From: Acidobacteriota bacterium
GTDB taxonomy: Bacteria; Acidobacteriota; Terriglobia; Bryobacterales; Bryobacteraceae
Length of the DNA stretch: 64,000 nt
Direction: 5' to 3'
NCBI GenBank assembly: GCA_016870995.1
Contig: VFZU01000004.1
Span: forward strand, 1-64,000
In this document: one piece after another, positions 54,258 through 62,942 of the stretch
Layout: every line of letters starts with the position of its first letter
Position numbering within the stretch: position 1 is the stretch's first letter
Translations under genes and position numbers: made by a program
The notes under the pieces: model-generated
Databases searched by the model: none
Told to the model about the DNA's origin: nothing
What the model saw: the letters and a program-made list of their open reading frames with translations, nothing else

Positions 54258-57200
54258 ATGGCTTTCTCATCAAATACCAACATTGCGTCCCTTCAGGCGC
54301 AGAGCTACATCAACAACACGAGTGAATTTCAGGGTAAGACGATCAACCGCGTCACCAGCGGCCTGCGCATCGTAAACTCGGGCGACGACGCCGCAGGTCT
54401 TGCGATTGCCAACGGACTGCGCAGCGACCAGGCTGTGCTTACCCAAGGTATCCGTAACGCCAATGACGGCTTGAGCCAATTGCAGATCGTCGACGGTGGC
54501 ATCAACAACATCTCGAAGCTTCTCGATCGTGCTCGTACTCTGGCTACACAGTCGGCCTCTGGCACCTTTACGGGTTCTCGCTCGGTGCTGAACAGCGAAT
54601 TTACTTCCGTACTGCAGGAAGTTGACCGCCAGGCGCAGGCCATTGGCCTGAACACGGGCGGTAGCTTTGCGCGTTCGCTTGCGGTTTTCATCGGTGGTGG
54701 TAAGACTTCGAACGGAATTTCGGCGATCACGAACGGTTCGGCTTCGTTGGACTTGTCGCGCTCGACTGTGGACTCACAAAGCCTCGGTCTCAAGGGTGTG
54801 CAGGCCAAGGGTACCGACGCAACGGATATTGGCTCGGGTTCGTCCACGACCTCGCTTTCGCAGATCCTGGCCAACACTAGCAACACGAATTCGCAGGGAG
54901 CAGCCAACACTACGCGGTTCACGCTGCGTGGCCCCGGATTCTCCGGTGCCGGTGTGGAGATTGACGTCAACACCAACGCCGTTGGGGGTACTTCCGATCT
55001 CGTGGCGCGAATCAACGCAGCCATTGATGGCGCCGCAAATGGTGGCACCCAGGCGGCCACGGCCTTGAAGAACGCCAACATCAAGGCCTCGGTTGTGACG
55101 GATTCCTCCGGACGCCAACAAGTTGCCTTCACCTCTGCGACCACCGCCTTCCAGGTGGAAGCCGGGGATCGAACCGCAAACGCCCTGTTGGGCAAGTTTG
55201 AACGCAACGCGAGCCTGACGGGGAGCGACACGGCGGTGAGCTTCAATACGGAACCAGCTGGTGCCGATACGCTTTCCATTGCTTTCGACGGAGGATCTTC
55301 CTTCAACGTTGTCATCGCTGACAACGGTTCGGGTGGCACCACTTCGAAGGGTTCGATCGTGGCCCAGTTGAATCAAGATTCGGGATTTTCCGCCAAGGGT
55401 GTTGCCTATCTCGAAGGCAATCAGGTTGTCATTAAGTCAAAGAGCAACACTGCCGATTCAAAGGTGCAGATCAGCTCGACGGCTCTCTCGGTTGGCCTTG
55501 GCCTGAGCACAACGGCGGCAACGGCAGCCTCGGAATCAACCGGTGCCGACGTGAAGACCCGAGTGCAGGGCGCTCGCGCCGTTGCTGGGGGAGCCAACTA
55601 TGTTTCCACCGACACAAACGCGACACGAACAGTTCTCAACACCAACAATGTGTTGAATTTCACTGTGGACGGGGTTACGGCGAGCATCACCCTGAACGAG
55701 GGGACGGCCATCACCAAGGAACGCTTGGTGGAGGATATCAATGACAAGATTGCAGCTGGAACTCTGGCCAACAAGTTGACGGCTAGCCTCGATGGCGGCC
55801 GACTGGTGTTCACCGCCAACAACGCAGGCGATACGGTTGCCGTGAATACAGTTTCCAACAACGCTTACGCGCTGCTGGGACTCACGGCAGGCACTGTTGC
55901 CAACAACAATGTGTTCTTGACCTCGGACAGCATTAAGGTTCGGGTGCAGGGTGGCGGGTTGCAGAGCCCGGTTGACATTGACTTGAATGCGATCACCGCG
56001 GGTACGACGACGGTGAACAGCGTAGTGACCGATCTGGCCAGCCGCGTGGCGAATAACAGCGCGCTGAAGGCTGCTGGGATCACGTTGAGCAGCTCAAGTG
56101 TTGGAAACAACCTTGTGTTCGAGAGTGCGAGCGGGGAGACCTTCCAGGTGTCGGTGACCGGCGATACGCAGAACAGGCTTGGGCTCGGCGCCTTCACGGC
56201 CGATTCGAGTGCCGCCTTCGATTACTCGACCATCACCGCGAGCAGCAACTACACCGGAGCGTTTGCAGCGGGCAATTCGACACGCACTGGCAGTTTCCAG
56301 ATTTCGCTGAACGGTGGGGCGAGCTCTTCGAACGCAATCAATGTGACGGCACTGTCCGATGTTGGCCAGGTGACGGGCACAGCGATCGGTTCTAGCGCGA
56401 TCACTCTCGGCGCGAACGTGAATCTGCGGCTCACCATCGATGGCGCGGCGACGACTAACATCACGCTGACGAATTTGGACACCATTGAAGACATCGCTGC
56501 TGACATCAATCTCGCGCTTGGTGGAGCCGGCACCGCGGATATCGTCGGAACGGGAGCTGGTGCGAAGCTGCGGCTGCGCTCGTCATCGACAGGCGCGGAT
56601 TCGTCGATCGTTGTGACGGGTGGTGCCACAAACGCCGCCACGGCTTTGGGTTTGACGATTGGACAAACCGGCCAAGGCAACTCGACCGCTACGATCCAGA
56701 CTGATCTGGCCAATCAGATTAACACCGCGATCGCTAACGACAGTGAATTGCGCAATGCGGGTTTGGCGGCAAGCTTTACGACGAACCAACTCACAATTGC
56801 CTCTAACAACGGCACGAACTTCCGGCTGACGACCTTTGGCAACACCAATTTTGGTTTTGGCATCGCCGGATCCAGCTTTACGGGCACAACGGCGCAGGGG
56901 GCTTCTGCGACGAGCGCGACCGTGAACTCCGGCGGAGCAGACTCCACCAGCTCGTTGACCTTTAATCCGATTGCCTACGGTGGCGACGACCAGATCGTCA
57001 GCGTCACGGCGAGCGATGCAACGGGCGCCAAGCAGAGCTTGAGCGTCACACTTCGCAACGATGGATCGGGCCGCTCGGGCCGTTCGATCGACGAAGCCGT
57101 GAAGGCGATCAACGATTCGCTGCAGCAATCGAATAACGATACGTTGAAGCGCATCTTTGCTGTGAAGGAGAACACGGGCGGGGCTGAGAAGATCAGGTTC

Positions 57201-57617
57201 CTGTCGACAGTGAAGGGCTTTGAAGTGGCCATCGGCTCGACGGCCGGCGGCACTGGCTTCACCCAGCCGACCGGCGGAATCGACAAGTCGGCGGTGGTTG
57301 GCACTGGTGCCAACTCCACAATCGACACGCAGGCTGCTGCGGAAGCCGCAGTAACGGCTCTGGCCAACGCCGTCTCGGCCTTGGGCGATGCCCAAGCCGT
57401 TGTCGGTCGCGGTCAGAACCAGTTCAGCTTTGCCGTGAACCTGGCCCAAAGCCAGCTGACCAACCTGGCCGCTAGCGAAAGCCGGATCCGTGATGCGGAT
57501 CTCGCACAAGAAGCGGCTAACCTGTCGAAAGCCCAGATCCAGCTGCAGGCCGGCATCGCCGCCCTGGCGCAGGCCAACTCGGCTCCTCAGCAGGTTCTGA
57601 GTCTCCTCCGGGGATAG
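54258..57617 (+). CDS. fliC: Giant flagellin
   Basis: The 1119-residue protein has the conserved flagellin ends. The N-terminal D0/D1 reads NTNIASLQAQSYINNTSEF, then NRVTSGLRIVNSGDDAAGLAIANGLRSD. C-terminal ASESRIRDADLAQEAANLSKAQIQLQAG precedes a QQVLSLLRG end. Between them lie about 850 residues of T/S/N/A/G-rich sequence with at least four degenerate copies of the flagellin hook-IN type module (LTIDGAATTNITL followed by IEDIAADINLAL; FTVDGVTASITL followed by LVEDINDKI). Typical flagellins are 270-500 residues. The middle should form large surface domains rich in possible O-glycosylation sites. Confidence 0.95.
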   Translation: MAFSSNTNIASLQAQSYINNTSEFQGKTINRVTSGLRIVNSGDDAAGLAIANGLRSDQAVLTQGIRNANDGLSQLQIVDGGINNISKLLDRARTLATQSASGTFTGSRSVLNSEFTSVLQEVDRQAQAIGLNTGGSFARSLAVFIGGGKTSNGISAITNGSASLDLSRSTVDSQSLGLKGVQAKGTDATDIGSGSSTTSLSQILANTSNTNSQGAANTTRFTLRGPGFSGAGVEIDVNTNAVGGTSDLVARINAAIDGAANGGTQAATALKNANIKASVVTDSSGRQQVAFTSATTAFQVEAGDRTANALLGKFERNASLTGSDTAVSFNTEPAGADTLSIAFDGGSSFNVVIADNGSGGTTSKGSIVAQLNQDSGFSAKGVAYLEGNQVVIKSKSNTADSKVQISSTALSVGLGLSTTAATAASESTGADVKTRVQGARAVAGGANYVSTDTNATRTVLNTNNVLNFTVDGVTASITLNEGTAITKERLVEDINDKIAAGTLANKLTASLDGGRLVFTANNAGDTVAVNTVSNNAYALLGLTAGTVANNNVFLTSDSIKVRVQGGGLQSPVDIDLNAITAGTTTVNSVVTDLASRVANNSALKAAGITLSSSSVGNNLVFESASGETFQVSVTGDTQNRLGLGAFTADSSAAFDYSTITASSNYTGAFAAGNSTRTGSFQISLNGGASSSNAINVTALSDVGQVTGTAIGSSAITLGANVNLRLTIDGAATTNITLTNLDTIEDIAADINLALGGAGTADIVGTGAGAKLRLRSSSTGADSSIVVTGGATNAATALGLTIGQTGQGNSTATIQTDLANQINTAIANDSELRNAGLAASFTTNQLTIASNNGTNFRLTTFGNTNFGFGIAGSSFTGTTAQGASATSATVNSGGADSTSSLTFNPIAYGGDDQIVSVTASDATGAKQSLSVTLRNDGSGRSGRSIDEAVKAINDSLQQSNNDTLKRIFAVKENTGGAEKIRFLSTVKGFEVAIGSTAGGTGFTQPTGGIDKSAVVGTGANSTIDTQAAAEAAVTALANAVSALGDAQAVVGRGQNQFSFAVNLAQSQLTNLAASESRIRDADLAQEAANLSKAQIQLQAGIAALAQANSAPQQVLSLLRG

Positions 57618-57633
57618 TTCCTAGTAACCGTTA

Positions 57634-57702
57634 ACTGAAGTAGCGAGCGCTCCCGGCGGCCAGGCAACCTGGTCTGGCCGCAAGGGAGCGTTCGTCTTCA
57701 GT
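57634..57702 (+). promoter_or_regulatory. Long three-tier hairpin between flagellin and glycosyltransferase genes
   Basis: Three nested stems are visible: ACTGAAG (57634-57640) with CTTCAGT (57696-57702); an 11-bp stem CGAGCGCTCCC (57644-57654) with GGGAGCGTTCG (57684-57694, one G-T pair); and GCGGCCAG (57656-57663) with CTGGCCGC (57674-57681) around a 10-base loop. No T-run follows. The AAAGGAG ribosome binding site of the next gene begins 4 bases downstream. It may be an intrinsic transcript stabiliser, a partial terminator or a regulated 5' leader. Confidence 0.75.
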
Positions 57703-57721
57703 CTCAAAGGAGCTACCCAGG

Positions 57722-59422
57722 ATGAACACCGCACAAATCGAAGCCAAGGGAGAGCGGCTCCTCCGCAGGCTCGAAACCAATCAAAAAGACGGAGCCCCTT
57801 ACGACGCTTTGGGAATCATCGCCTTGGACCACCAGTCCTCTGGTGAGGCGATTGAACTCTTCACAAAAGCGATCGAGCTCGATGGTCCCGTGCCGGCCTA
57901 CTGCGCCCATTTGGGCGAAGCATTTGCCCGGCTGGGAGACTATCGCAGCGCTTCGGCCTGCATTGGCCAGGCACTTGTCGGCGAACCCTCGAGTGCAGAC
58001 CTGCGCTGGGCTTATGCCAACTTGCTTCATCTGCAAGGCGAAAACGAAAGGGCGGCGCGCAACTACGAACTGCTGGTGGCGCAATCGCCACGCCATGCGG
58101 AAGCCTGGTTCAATCTTGGCGTCACGCGCGCCAGGCAGAATCGGCCATCAGAAGCACGAAAAGCCTATGAGCAAACTGTGACCATTAGTCCGACATACGC
58201 CGAAGCCTGGAACAACCTCGCGTTGCTTGAAGTTGCCGCAGGCAATCTCTCAGCGGCGGAATCCAGCTATCGGCGTGCGCTGCTGGTGAAGCCGGACTAT
58301 CGCGATGCACTTTACAACTTCGCGGTTTTGCTGCAGGAAGAAGAACGTCTGCAGGAAGCCGTGACGATTAATGAGCGTCTGGTTTCGATCGATCCTGGCT
58401 TTAGCGAGGCCCACAACAACCTCGGTAACTGCTACCTCAAGCTAAACCGATTGGCTGAGGCGCAGAACCAATATCTTGAAACGCTGGCAATCCATGCTTC
58501 GCATCGGGAAGCGCCGATGAACCTCGGGCTGGCTGCCTTGCTGATGGGAGATTTTTCCCGTGGCTGGGTCGGCTACGAACATCGACTGGCGCAGCGAGAA
58601 ATCGAGAAGTGGGATTGGAAGATCCCGCGATGGGACGGCAAACTGCGTCCGGGTGAGAACATCCTGGTTCACGCCGAACAGGGCTTTGGAGATTCCATCC
58701 ACTTTGCGCGTTATGTTCGACTTCTCGTTGAAGCCGAAATGAAGGTCCATCTATTCTGCCAGCCGGCGATTCAGCCGTTGCTCGCCTCGATTGATGGGCT
58801 GGAGCGTTGCGTGAGTGAGATTGAAGCCCTCGACCCGGTGGATTGGCAGGTTCCCTTTCCCAGCTTGCCCTACTGTTTCAAGACCCGACTCGAAACCATT
58901 CCGAATCAGGTTCCCTATCTCAAAGTGGATGAGGCACGAAGGGCAAACTGGAGCAAGCTCTATGCGGAGCTTCCCCAGACGGGCCGACGCGTCGGTCTGG
59001 TGTGGCAAGGCAATCCGAACCACCGCAATGATCGCAATCGATCCCTACCGCTGAGCGTGCTGGCACCCTTGTTGAATACGGCTGGATTCCAGTTTCTGAG
59101 TTTGCAGAAGGGTGGCGCGGGAACGCGTATACCGGAAGGTATTTTCGATTTGGCACCGTTGCTCGGCAACTTCGCCGAGACGGCGGCGGCTATCGAAGGC
59201 CTTGATCTCGTGATCTCGGTGGACACGGCCGTCGCGCACCTGGCTGGATCATTGGGCAAACCCGTGTGGACGTTGTTGCCCTATGCACCGGACTGGCGCT
59301 GGTTGTTGTATCGGGAAGACTCGCCTTGGTATCCATCGATGCGGCTGTTCCGTCAGCCGATCGCGGGAGATTGGTCGAGTGTGGTGAGAGAAGTGAAGCG
59401 CGCTCTGAATGAGCTTGCCTAA
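57722..59422 (+). CDS. TPR-repeat glycosyltransferase, probable flagellin-modifying enzyme
   Basis: The 566-residue protein has about seven TPR units in its first 280 residues (for example AEAWFNLGVTRARQNRPSEARKAYEQ, SEAHNNLGNCYLKLNRLAEAQNQYLE). After GDFSRGWVGYEHRL comes a GT9/OGT-like C-terminal domain with ILVHAEQGFGDSIHFARYVRLL, GRRVGLVWQGNPNHRNDRNRS and DLVISVDTAVAHLAGSLGKPVW. This TPR-plus-glycosyltransferase arrangement is that of FlbA-like and O-GlcNAc-transferase-like enzymes. The position after flagellin makes flagellin O-glycosylation the likely job. Confidence 0.82.
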   Translation: MNTAQIEAKGERLLRRLETNQKDGAPYDALGIIALDHQSSGEAIELFTKAIELDGPVPAYCAHLGEAFARLGDYRSASACIGQALVGEPSSADLRWAYANLLHLQGENERAARNYELLVAQSPRHAEAWFNLGVTRARQNRPSEARKAYEQTVTISPTYAEAWNNLALLEVAAGNLSAAESSYRRALLVKPDYRDALYNFAVLLQEEERLQEAVTINERLVSIDPGFSEAHNNLGNCYLKLNRLAEAQNQYLETLAIHASHREAPMNLGLAALLMGDFSRGWVGYEHRLAQREIEKWDWKIPRWDGKLRPGENILVHAEQGFGDSIHFARYVRLLVEAEMKVHLFCQPAIQPLLASIDGLERCVSEIEALDPVDWQVPFPSLPYCFKTRLETIPNQVPYLKVDEARRANWSKLYAELPQTGRRVGLVWQGNPNHRNDRNRSLPLSVLAPLLNTAGFQFLSLQKGGAGTRIPEGIFDLAPLLGNFAETAAAIEGLDLVISVDTAVAHLAGSLGKPVWTLLPYAPDWRWLLYREDSPWYPSMRLFRQPIAGDWSSVVREVKRALNELA

Positions 59423-59895
59423 GCAAGCCTGTTGAGGAGGGGCATATCTGTGGCAGCTGGTCCTGAAAATGGGCTCGGTCTGCCGCAGGTGTGTTTTGAG
59501 CGGAAAGCAGGGTAGAGTCGATTGCGGTGAGGCTGCCCCTTTCGCTGATCGCGGGAGAAAGATCCAGCTTGGTTCGAGTAGCGGAGTCCGCTCTCAATGA
59601 GCTTGCCCAGGTAAGTCGGTTGAGGAGGGGCTCATCTGCGGCTGTCAATGGTTATGTGGAATCTAGTTGGTGCAGGTGCGTTTTGAGGGAAGAGGGTAGA
59701 TTGCACTCGATGCGGCAGTTTCTTGAGTTCGTGGCGGGAGATAGAGCTAATTCCGTTAGAGAAGTGGTGCCTGCCTCGAATGCACGCGCCTAGGCGAGCC
59801 GGTTGAGGAGGGGCTCATCTGCAGCTGCCGGCACTGAAAAGGACTTTAGCTGTTGGAGGTGCGCTTTGAGGGATCGCAGCGCGGATTGGATCTCG
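59339..59895. repeat. Three tandem ~185-bp copies of a convergent gene-end junction
   Basis: Diverged direct repeats begin at 59339, 59527 and 59710. Each starts with about 28 codons resembling the end of the glycosyltransferase (RQPIAGDWSSVVREVKRALNELA; SLIAGERSSLVRVAESALNELA; EFVAGDRANSVREVVPASNARA). Each continues into sequence that, on the minus strand, encodes the end of the small gene beyond fliD (AADEPLLNRLA). GGTTGAGGAGGGGCTCATCTG is shared almost exactly by copies 2 and 3. Copy 1 contains the functional stop of the plus-strand gene and copy 3 that of the minus-strand gene; copy 2 is remnant for both. Confidence 0.85.
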
Positions 59896-60101
59896 GCGCG
59901 CTCCTGCTCGGCAGCTACGCGAAGCTGAGCCGTGCGTGCTAAAGCCTGGTTCAATAACGGCAAGTGTTGTGCAGCCGCTTCGGGATCCGCCAAACAGGCA
60001 GCAGCAATGGCGGCGATGGCTTGTTCGCGTGCGGAAAGGTAGTCGTGGGTTGGGTTGCGGTCGAGCTCTGAGAGCTCGTCAAGCAGCGATGCGAGGGTCA
60101 A
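59790..60101 (-). CDS. Small helical flagellar protein, FliT/FliS position
   Basis: The 103-residue, almost wholly helical protein begins at TTG 60101 immediately after the fliD stop and is therefore co-translated with it. In other bacteria the gene after fliD is fliS or fliT, export chaperones for flagellin and FliD. The sequence (SAREQAIAAIAAACLADPEAAAQHLPLLNQAL, then a long coiled segment) looks more like a FliT-type or FlgN-type chaperone than FliS, but similarity is too weak to name it. Its 3' end is inside repeat copy 3. Confidence 0.6.
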   Translation of the reverse strand: MTLASLLDELSELDRNPTHDYLSAREQAIAAIAAACLADPEAAAQHLPLLNQALARTAQLRVAAEQERAEIQSALRSLKAHLQQLKSFSVPAAADEPLLNRLA

Positions 60102-61457
60102 CTAGCCTTCTCGCTTGCCGTAGAGCACCAGATTCAAGCTGTCCACAGAAGCCTTGATGATGCCCTGCTGGGATTCAAAGCGCGACAACAAAACGTCAGC
60201 AGCCTGAAGCTTTGCCTGATAGTTTTGCTGAATTACATTGATTCGATCTTCGAGACTGGCGACTTGATCATCGATCCTGCGATCGGACTTGTCATATTGG
60301 GCAAGCTGGACGCCGGCCAGGCCGGTGACGTCCTCACTGAAGGTACTCACTTGCCGCTCAAGCGACCCCAAACCTGTTTCGGCCTTGAAAAAATCGAACG
60401 CATCGCGAAGATTTTGCTCCCCGAGAGAGTTGAACACGCCGCTATCGAAGCTGATGGTGCCGCTCGATGAAAAGGTGACGCCAAGGTCGGACCAGTTCTT
60501 GATGGTGCCTTGCCCGATGCTGAAGCTCGAAGATTTTCGCAGGATGTCCTGCGCCTCGCGCACCAGATAGTCGCCGCTTAGCAAACCAGCTGTCTTGCCC
60601 ACCTGGCCATTCACTTTGTCCTGAAGCGCGTTATAGGCATCGATGAAGCCACTGATCGCGCCCGATAGTTTTGAGCGGTCGCTCGAGAGCCCAATGGTAA
60701 GCGTCTCGCCGCTCGTTGTGGTTTGCTTGATCGAGAAGGTGACACCAGGCACCAGGTTGTTGACTTGATTGGATTTGCGACTGACCGATACACCGTTCAG
60801 CTTGAACTGCAGGTCACTGCCCTGATTTGTGGCCGTGAGCAGGTCTGTATTGGCTCCGTTGGGGTCCTCTTTGAGGGTGAGTGCGTTGGCTCCCGCACCG
60901 TTGGCCGTGATACTCAGGTAGTTCGTGTTCGCGTCAACGGTGAGAATGGAAGCCGTCACTCCTACCCCGAGAGTATTGATCTTGTCCCGAAGCCCGAGAA
61001 GGTTGTTCTGCCCGCTCGCAAGACTGATGTCGTAACCGGTGGTGCCTACCTTGAGGCGCACATTGCCGCTCGCCGAAACTTGTGTGGTTGCGGAATTCGC
61101 GAAAGAGCTGACTGAAGTTTCTGAAGCAGCTTTGGCCGTCGAGATCACATCCGTAATGTTGTAGTTGGTGAGGATGTCTGTGTTCACCGAGTCGATCGTG
61201 AGCTTGGATGTGTTGGAGCTGGATGCCGACACTGCCCGGTTGCCCGCAATGTCCTTGAGATTCTGCAGCCGGCTACCAAAAAGCTTCATGCTGCTGTTGA
61301 GCTCAGAGGTGAGTTGGCGCTTGGTGGCGATATCGGCCTGCTCGTTCTTTAACTGTGTGAGAGGAAAAGAGGCAATGGTAACGACGCGCTTCAGGATCGT
61401 CTGAAAGTCGGCCGAATAACTGCTGACTCCCGAAAATGTTAAGGGTGTAAGGCTCAT
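60102..61457 (-). CDS. fliD: Flagellar filament cap protein FliD (HAP2)
   Basis: The 451-residue protein has the FliD N-terminal domain (TFSGVSSYSADFQTILKRVVTIASFPLTQLKNEQADIATKRQ) and a hook-IN-like module near LRDKINTLGVGVTASILTVD. The C-terminal domain ends with YDKSDRRIDDQVASLEDRINVIQQNYQAKLQAADVLLSRFESQQ. FliD forms the cap under which flagellin polymerises. GGAG precedes the ATG by 7 bases. It is transcribed toward the flagellin cluster from a sigma-28-like site. Confidence 0.94.
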   Translation of the reverse strand: MSLTPLTFSGVSSYSADFQTILKRVVTIASFPLTQLKNEQADIATKRQLTSELNSSMKLFGSRLQNLKDIAGNRAVSASSSNTSKLTIDSVNTDILTNYNITDVISTAKAASETSVSSFANSATTQVSASGNVRLKVGTTGYDISLASGQNNLLGLRDKINTLGVGVTASILTVDANTNYLSITANGAGANALTLKEDPNGANTDLLTATNQGSDLQFKLNGVSVSRKSNQVNNLVPGVTFSIKQTTTSGETLTIGLSSDRSKLSGAISGFIDAYNALQDKVNGQVGKTAGLLSGDYLVREAQDILRKSSSFSIGQGTIKNWSDLGVTFSSSGTISFDSGVFNSLGEQNLRDAFDFFKAETGLGSLERQVSTFSEDVTGLAGVQLAQYDKSDRRIDDQVASLEDRINVIQQNYQAKLQAADVLLSRFESQQGIIKASVDSLNLVLYGKREG

Positions 61458-61484
61458 GGGGCTGCTCCGCCGCTTCTACCTAAC

Positions 61485-61511
61485 ATTTCGACTGCGCAGA
61501 AAGAATCTTGA
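61485..61511 (-). promoter_or_regulatory. Sigma-28-type promoter of fliD
   Basis: On the minus strand TCAAGATT, 11 bases, then GTCGAAAT matches the sigma-28 consensus at 11 of 16 positions. It has the same spacing as, and a similar -35 element to, the flagellin promoter. The predicted start lies about 20 bases before the fliD ATG. Confidence 0.5.
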
Positions 61512-61543
61512 GAGAAAAATTGTTCCGGCCACACTAGTCCGGC

Positions 61544-62608
61544 ATGAACGCGAGAACACTCTCTCCCCTGGCGGTGATTGCCCAGCAGCTTGAGAAAAAG
61601 AACGGAGCTGGATCTGTGGTTGTGATGGGTTCACGCTCGGCGGAATCGACGCCGGTGATCCCGACCGGATCGGTGATGCTGGACCATGCGTTGGGTTGTG
61701 GGGGATTGCCGAGGGGGCGCGTGATTGAAATCTACGGGCCGGAATCGTCCGGCAAGACGACCCTCGCCCTGCATGTGATCGCAGAGACGCAAAAGCTGGG
61801 CGGCTATGCGGGCTTCATCGATGTGGAGCATGCGCTCGATGCGAACTACGCCTACAAGCTCGGAATAGATCCGGAACGAGTGCTGTTGTCCCAGCCCGAT
61901 TACGGCGAGCAAGCGCTGGACATTGCACAATCGATGGTGGCCAGCGGGCAAATCGATCTGGTGGTGATCGATAGCGTGGCGGCGCTAGTGCCGAAGGCGG
62001 AGTTGGATGGTGAGATGGGCGATGCCTTTGTGGGCGTGCATGCCCGGCTGATGTCCCAGGCGCTGCGCAAGCTCACGGCGCTCACGGCGCAGAACAATTG
62101 CACGATTATCTTCATCAATCAGATTCGCGAAAAAATTGGGGTGATGTTTGGGAGCCCTGAGACGACGACAGGCGGCAGGGCACTGAAGTTCTTCGCCTCG
62201 CAGCGGCTGGAGGTGCGTAGGATGACTGCAGTGAAGGATGGAGACGAAATTCGCGGAAACCGGACCAAGGTCAAAGTAGTGAAGAACAAAATGGCAGCTC
62301 CGTTCCGCGAAGTTGAGTTTGAGATCCGCTTTGGCATCGGGATTGACCGTTTGGGCGAAATTCTCGACTCGGCGGTGGAATCGGAAATCGTCAACAAGGC
62401 CGGGTCCTGGTACAGCTTTGGCGAACAGCGGCTGGGGCAGGGACGGGAGCAGGCTCGAGAAGCGCTGGAGGCCTCGCCAGCGATGCGCGGAGCGATTGAA
62501 AGCGCAGTGCTGCGCAAGATGGGGCTCGATTACATCGACGCTGGTACTTCCACGCAGCGGATTCGGCCGAGCCGCGACGAGCATCGAGCCGCTGCGGCGG
62601 CCGTTTAG
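61544..62608 (+). CDS. recA: Recombinase RecA
   Basis: The 354-residue protein has Walker A GPESSGKT (65-72), [16 protein letters not shown], Walker [36 protein letters not shown] (L1 region), [28 protein letters not shown] (L2) and the C-terminal helical domain. It drives strand exchange and SOS cleavage of LexA. Small departures from the usual text are VEHALD for AEHALD and GVHARLMS for GLQARLMS. No LexA-like box was identified in the 86-base gap shared with fliD. No recX follows. Confidence 0.96.
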   Translation: MNARTLSPLAVIAQQLEKKNGAGSVVVMGSRSAESTPVIPTGSVMLDHALGCGGLPRGRVIEIYGPESSGKTTLALHVIAETQKLGGYAGFIDVEHALDANYAYKLGIDPERVLLSQPDYGEQALDIAQSMVASGQIDLVVIDSVAALVPKAELDGEMGDAFVGVHARLMSQALRKLTALTAQNNCTIIFINQIREKIGVMFGSPETTTGGRALKFFASQRLEVRRMTAVKDGDEIRGNRTKVKVVKNKMAAPFREVEFEIRFGIGIDRLGEILDSAVESEIVNKAGSWYSFGEQRLGQGREQAREALEASPAMRGAIESAVLRKMGLDYIDAGTSTQRIRPSRDEHRAAAAAV

Positions 62609-62925
62609 CCCAGGATCGAGAGCGCAGCTTCGAGTTCGCCGCGGGTGTGGGCATCGCCGGACTTGCGTGTAGCGTCGATTCCCGCTGCGTACATGACCTT
62701 CGCCTCATCGATCAGGTTCAACTTCTCCAGGGTTTGTCCGCCGTGATAGTAGGCCGGCCCGTAGGATGCGTCCGCTGCGAGAATGGCGCGAAACTCCCGG
62801 ATGGCTTCTTCGAGTTGGCCCGCGTTCTTGAATTCGCTCGCGAGCATGTAGCGGAGGCGGCTGTCGGTGGGGGCTTGGGCGAGAAGATTCTCAAGGGTTG
62901 CAATACGGTTTGACACTGTTCTCAT
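62605..62925 (-). CDS. Small TPR protein
   Basis: The 106-residue protein consists of an N-terminal helix and about two TPR units ([28 protein letters not shown] and [28 protein letters not shown]). No signal peptide is present, so it is cytoplasmic. It converges on recA with a 4-base overlap and is divergent from the thioesterase gene. Function unknown. Confidence 0.82.
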   Translation of the reverse strand: MRTVSNRIATLENLLAQAPTDSRLRYMLASEFKNAGQLEEAIREFRAILAADASYGPAYYHGGQTLEKLNLIDEAKVMYAAGIDATRKSGDAHTRGELEAALSILG

Positions 62926-62942
62926 GGTAGCGTCGAATCAAT

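Noticed and set aside
59339-59895. Spaced repeats that could be read as a CRISPR-like array
   Set aside because: There are only three copies, the whole ~185-bp unit is repeated and not just a short repeat, and the copies are explained by gene-end duplication. No cas genes are present.
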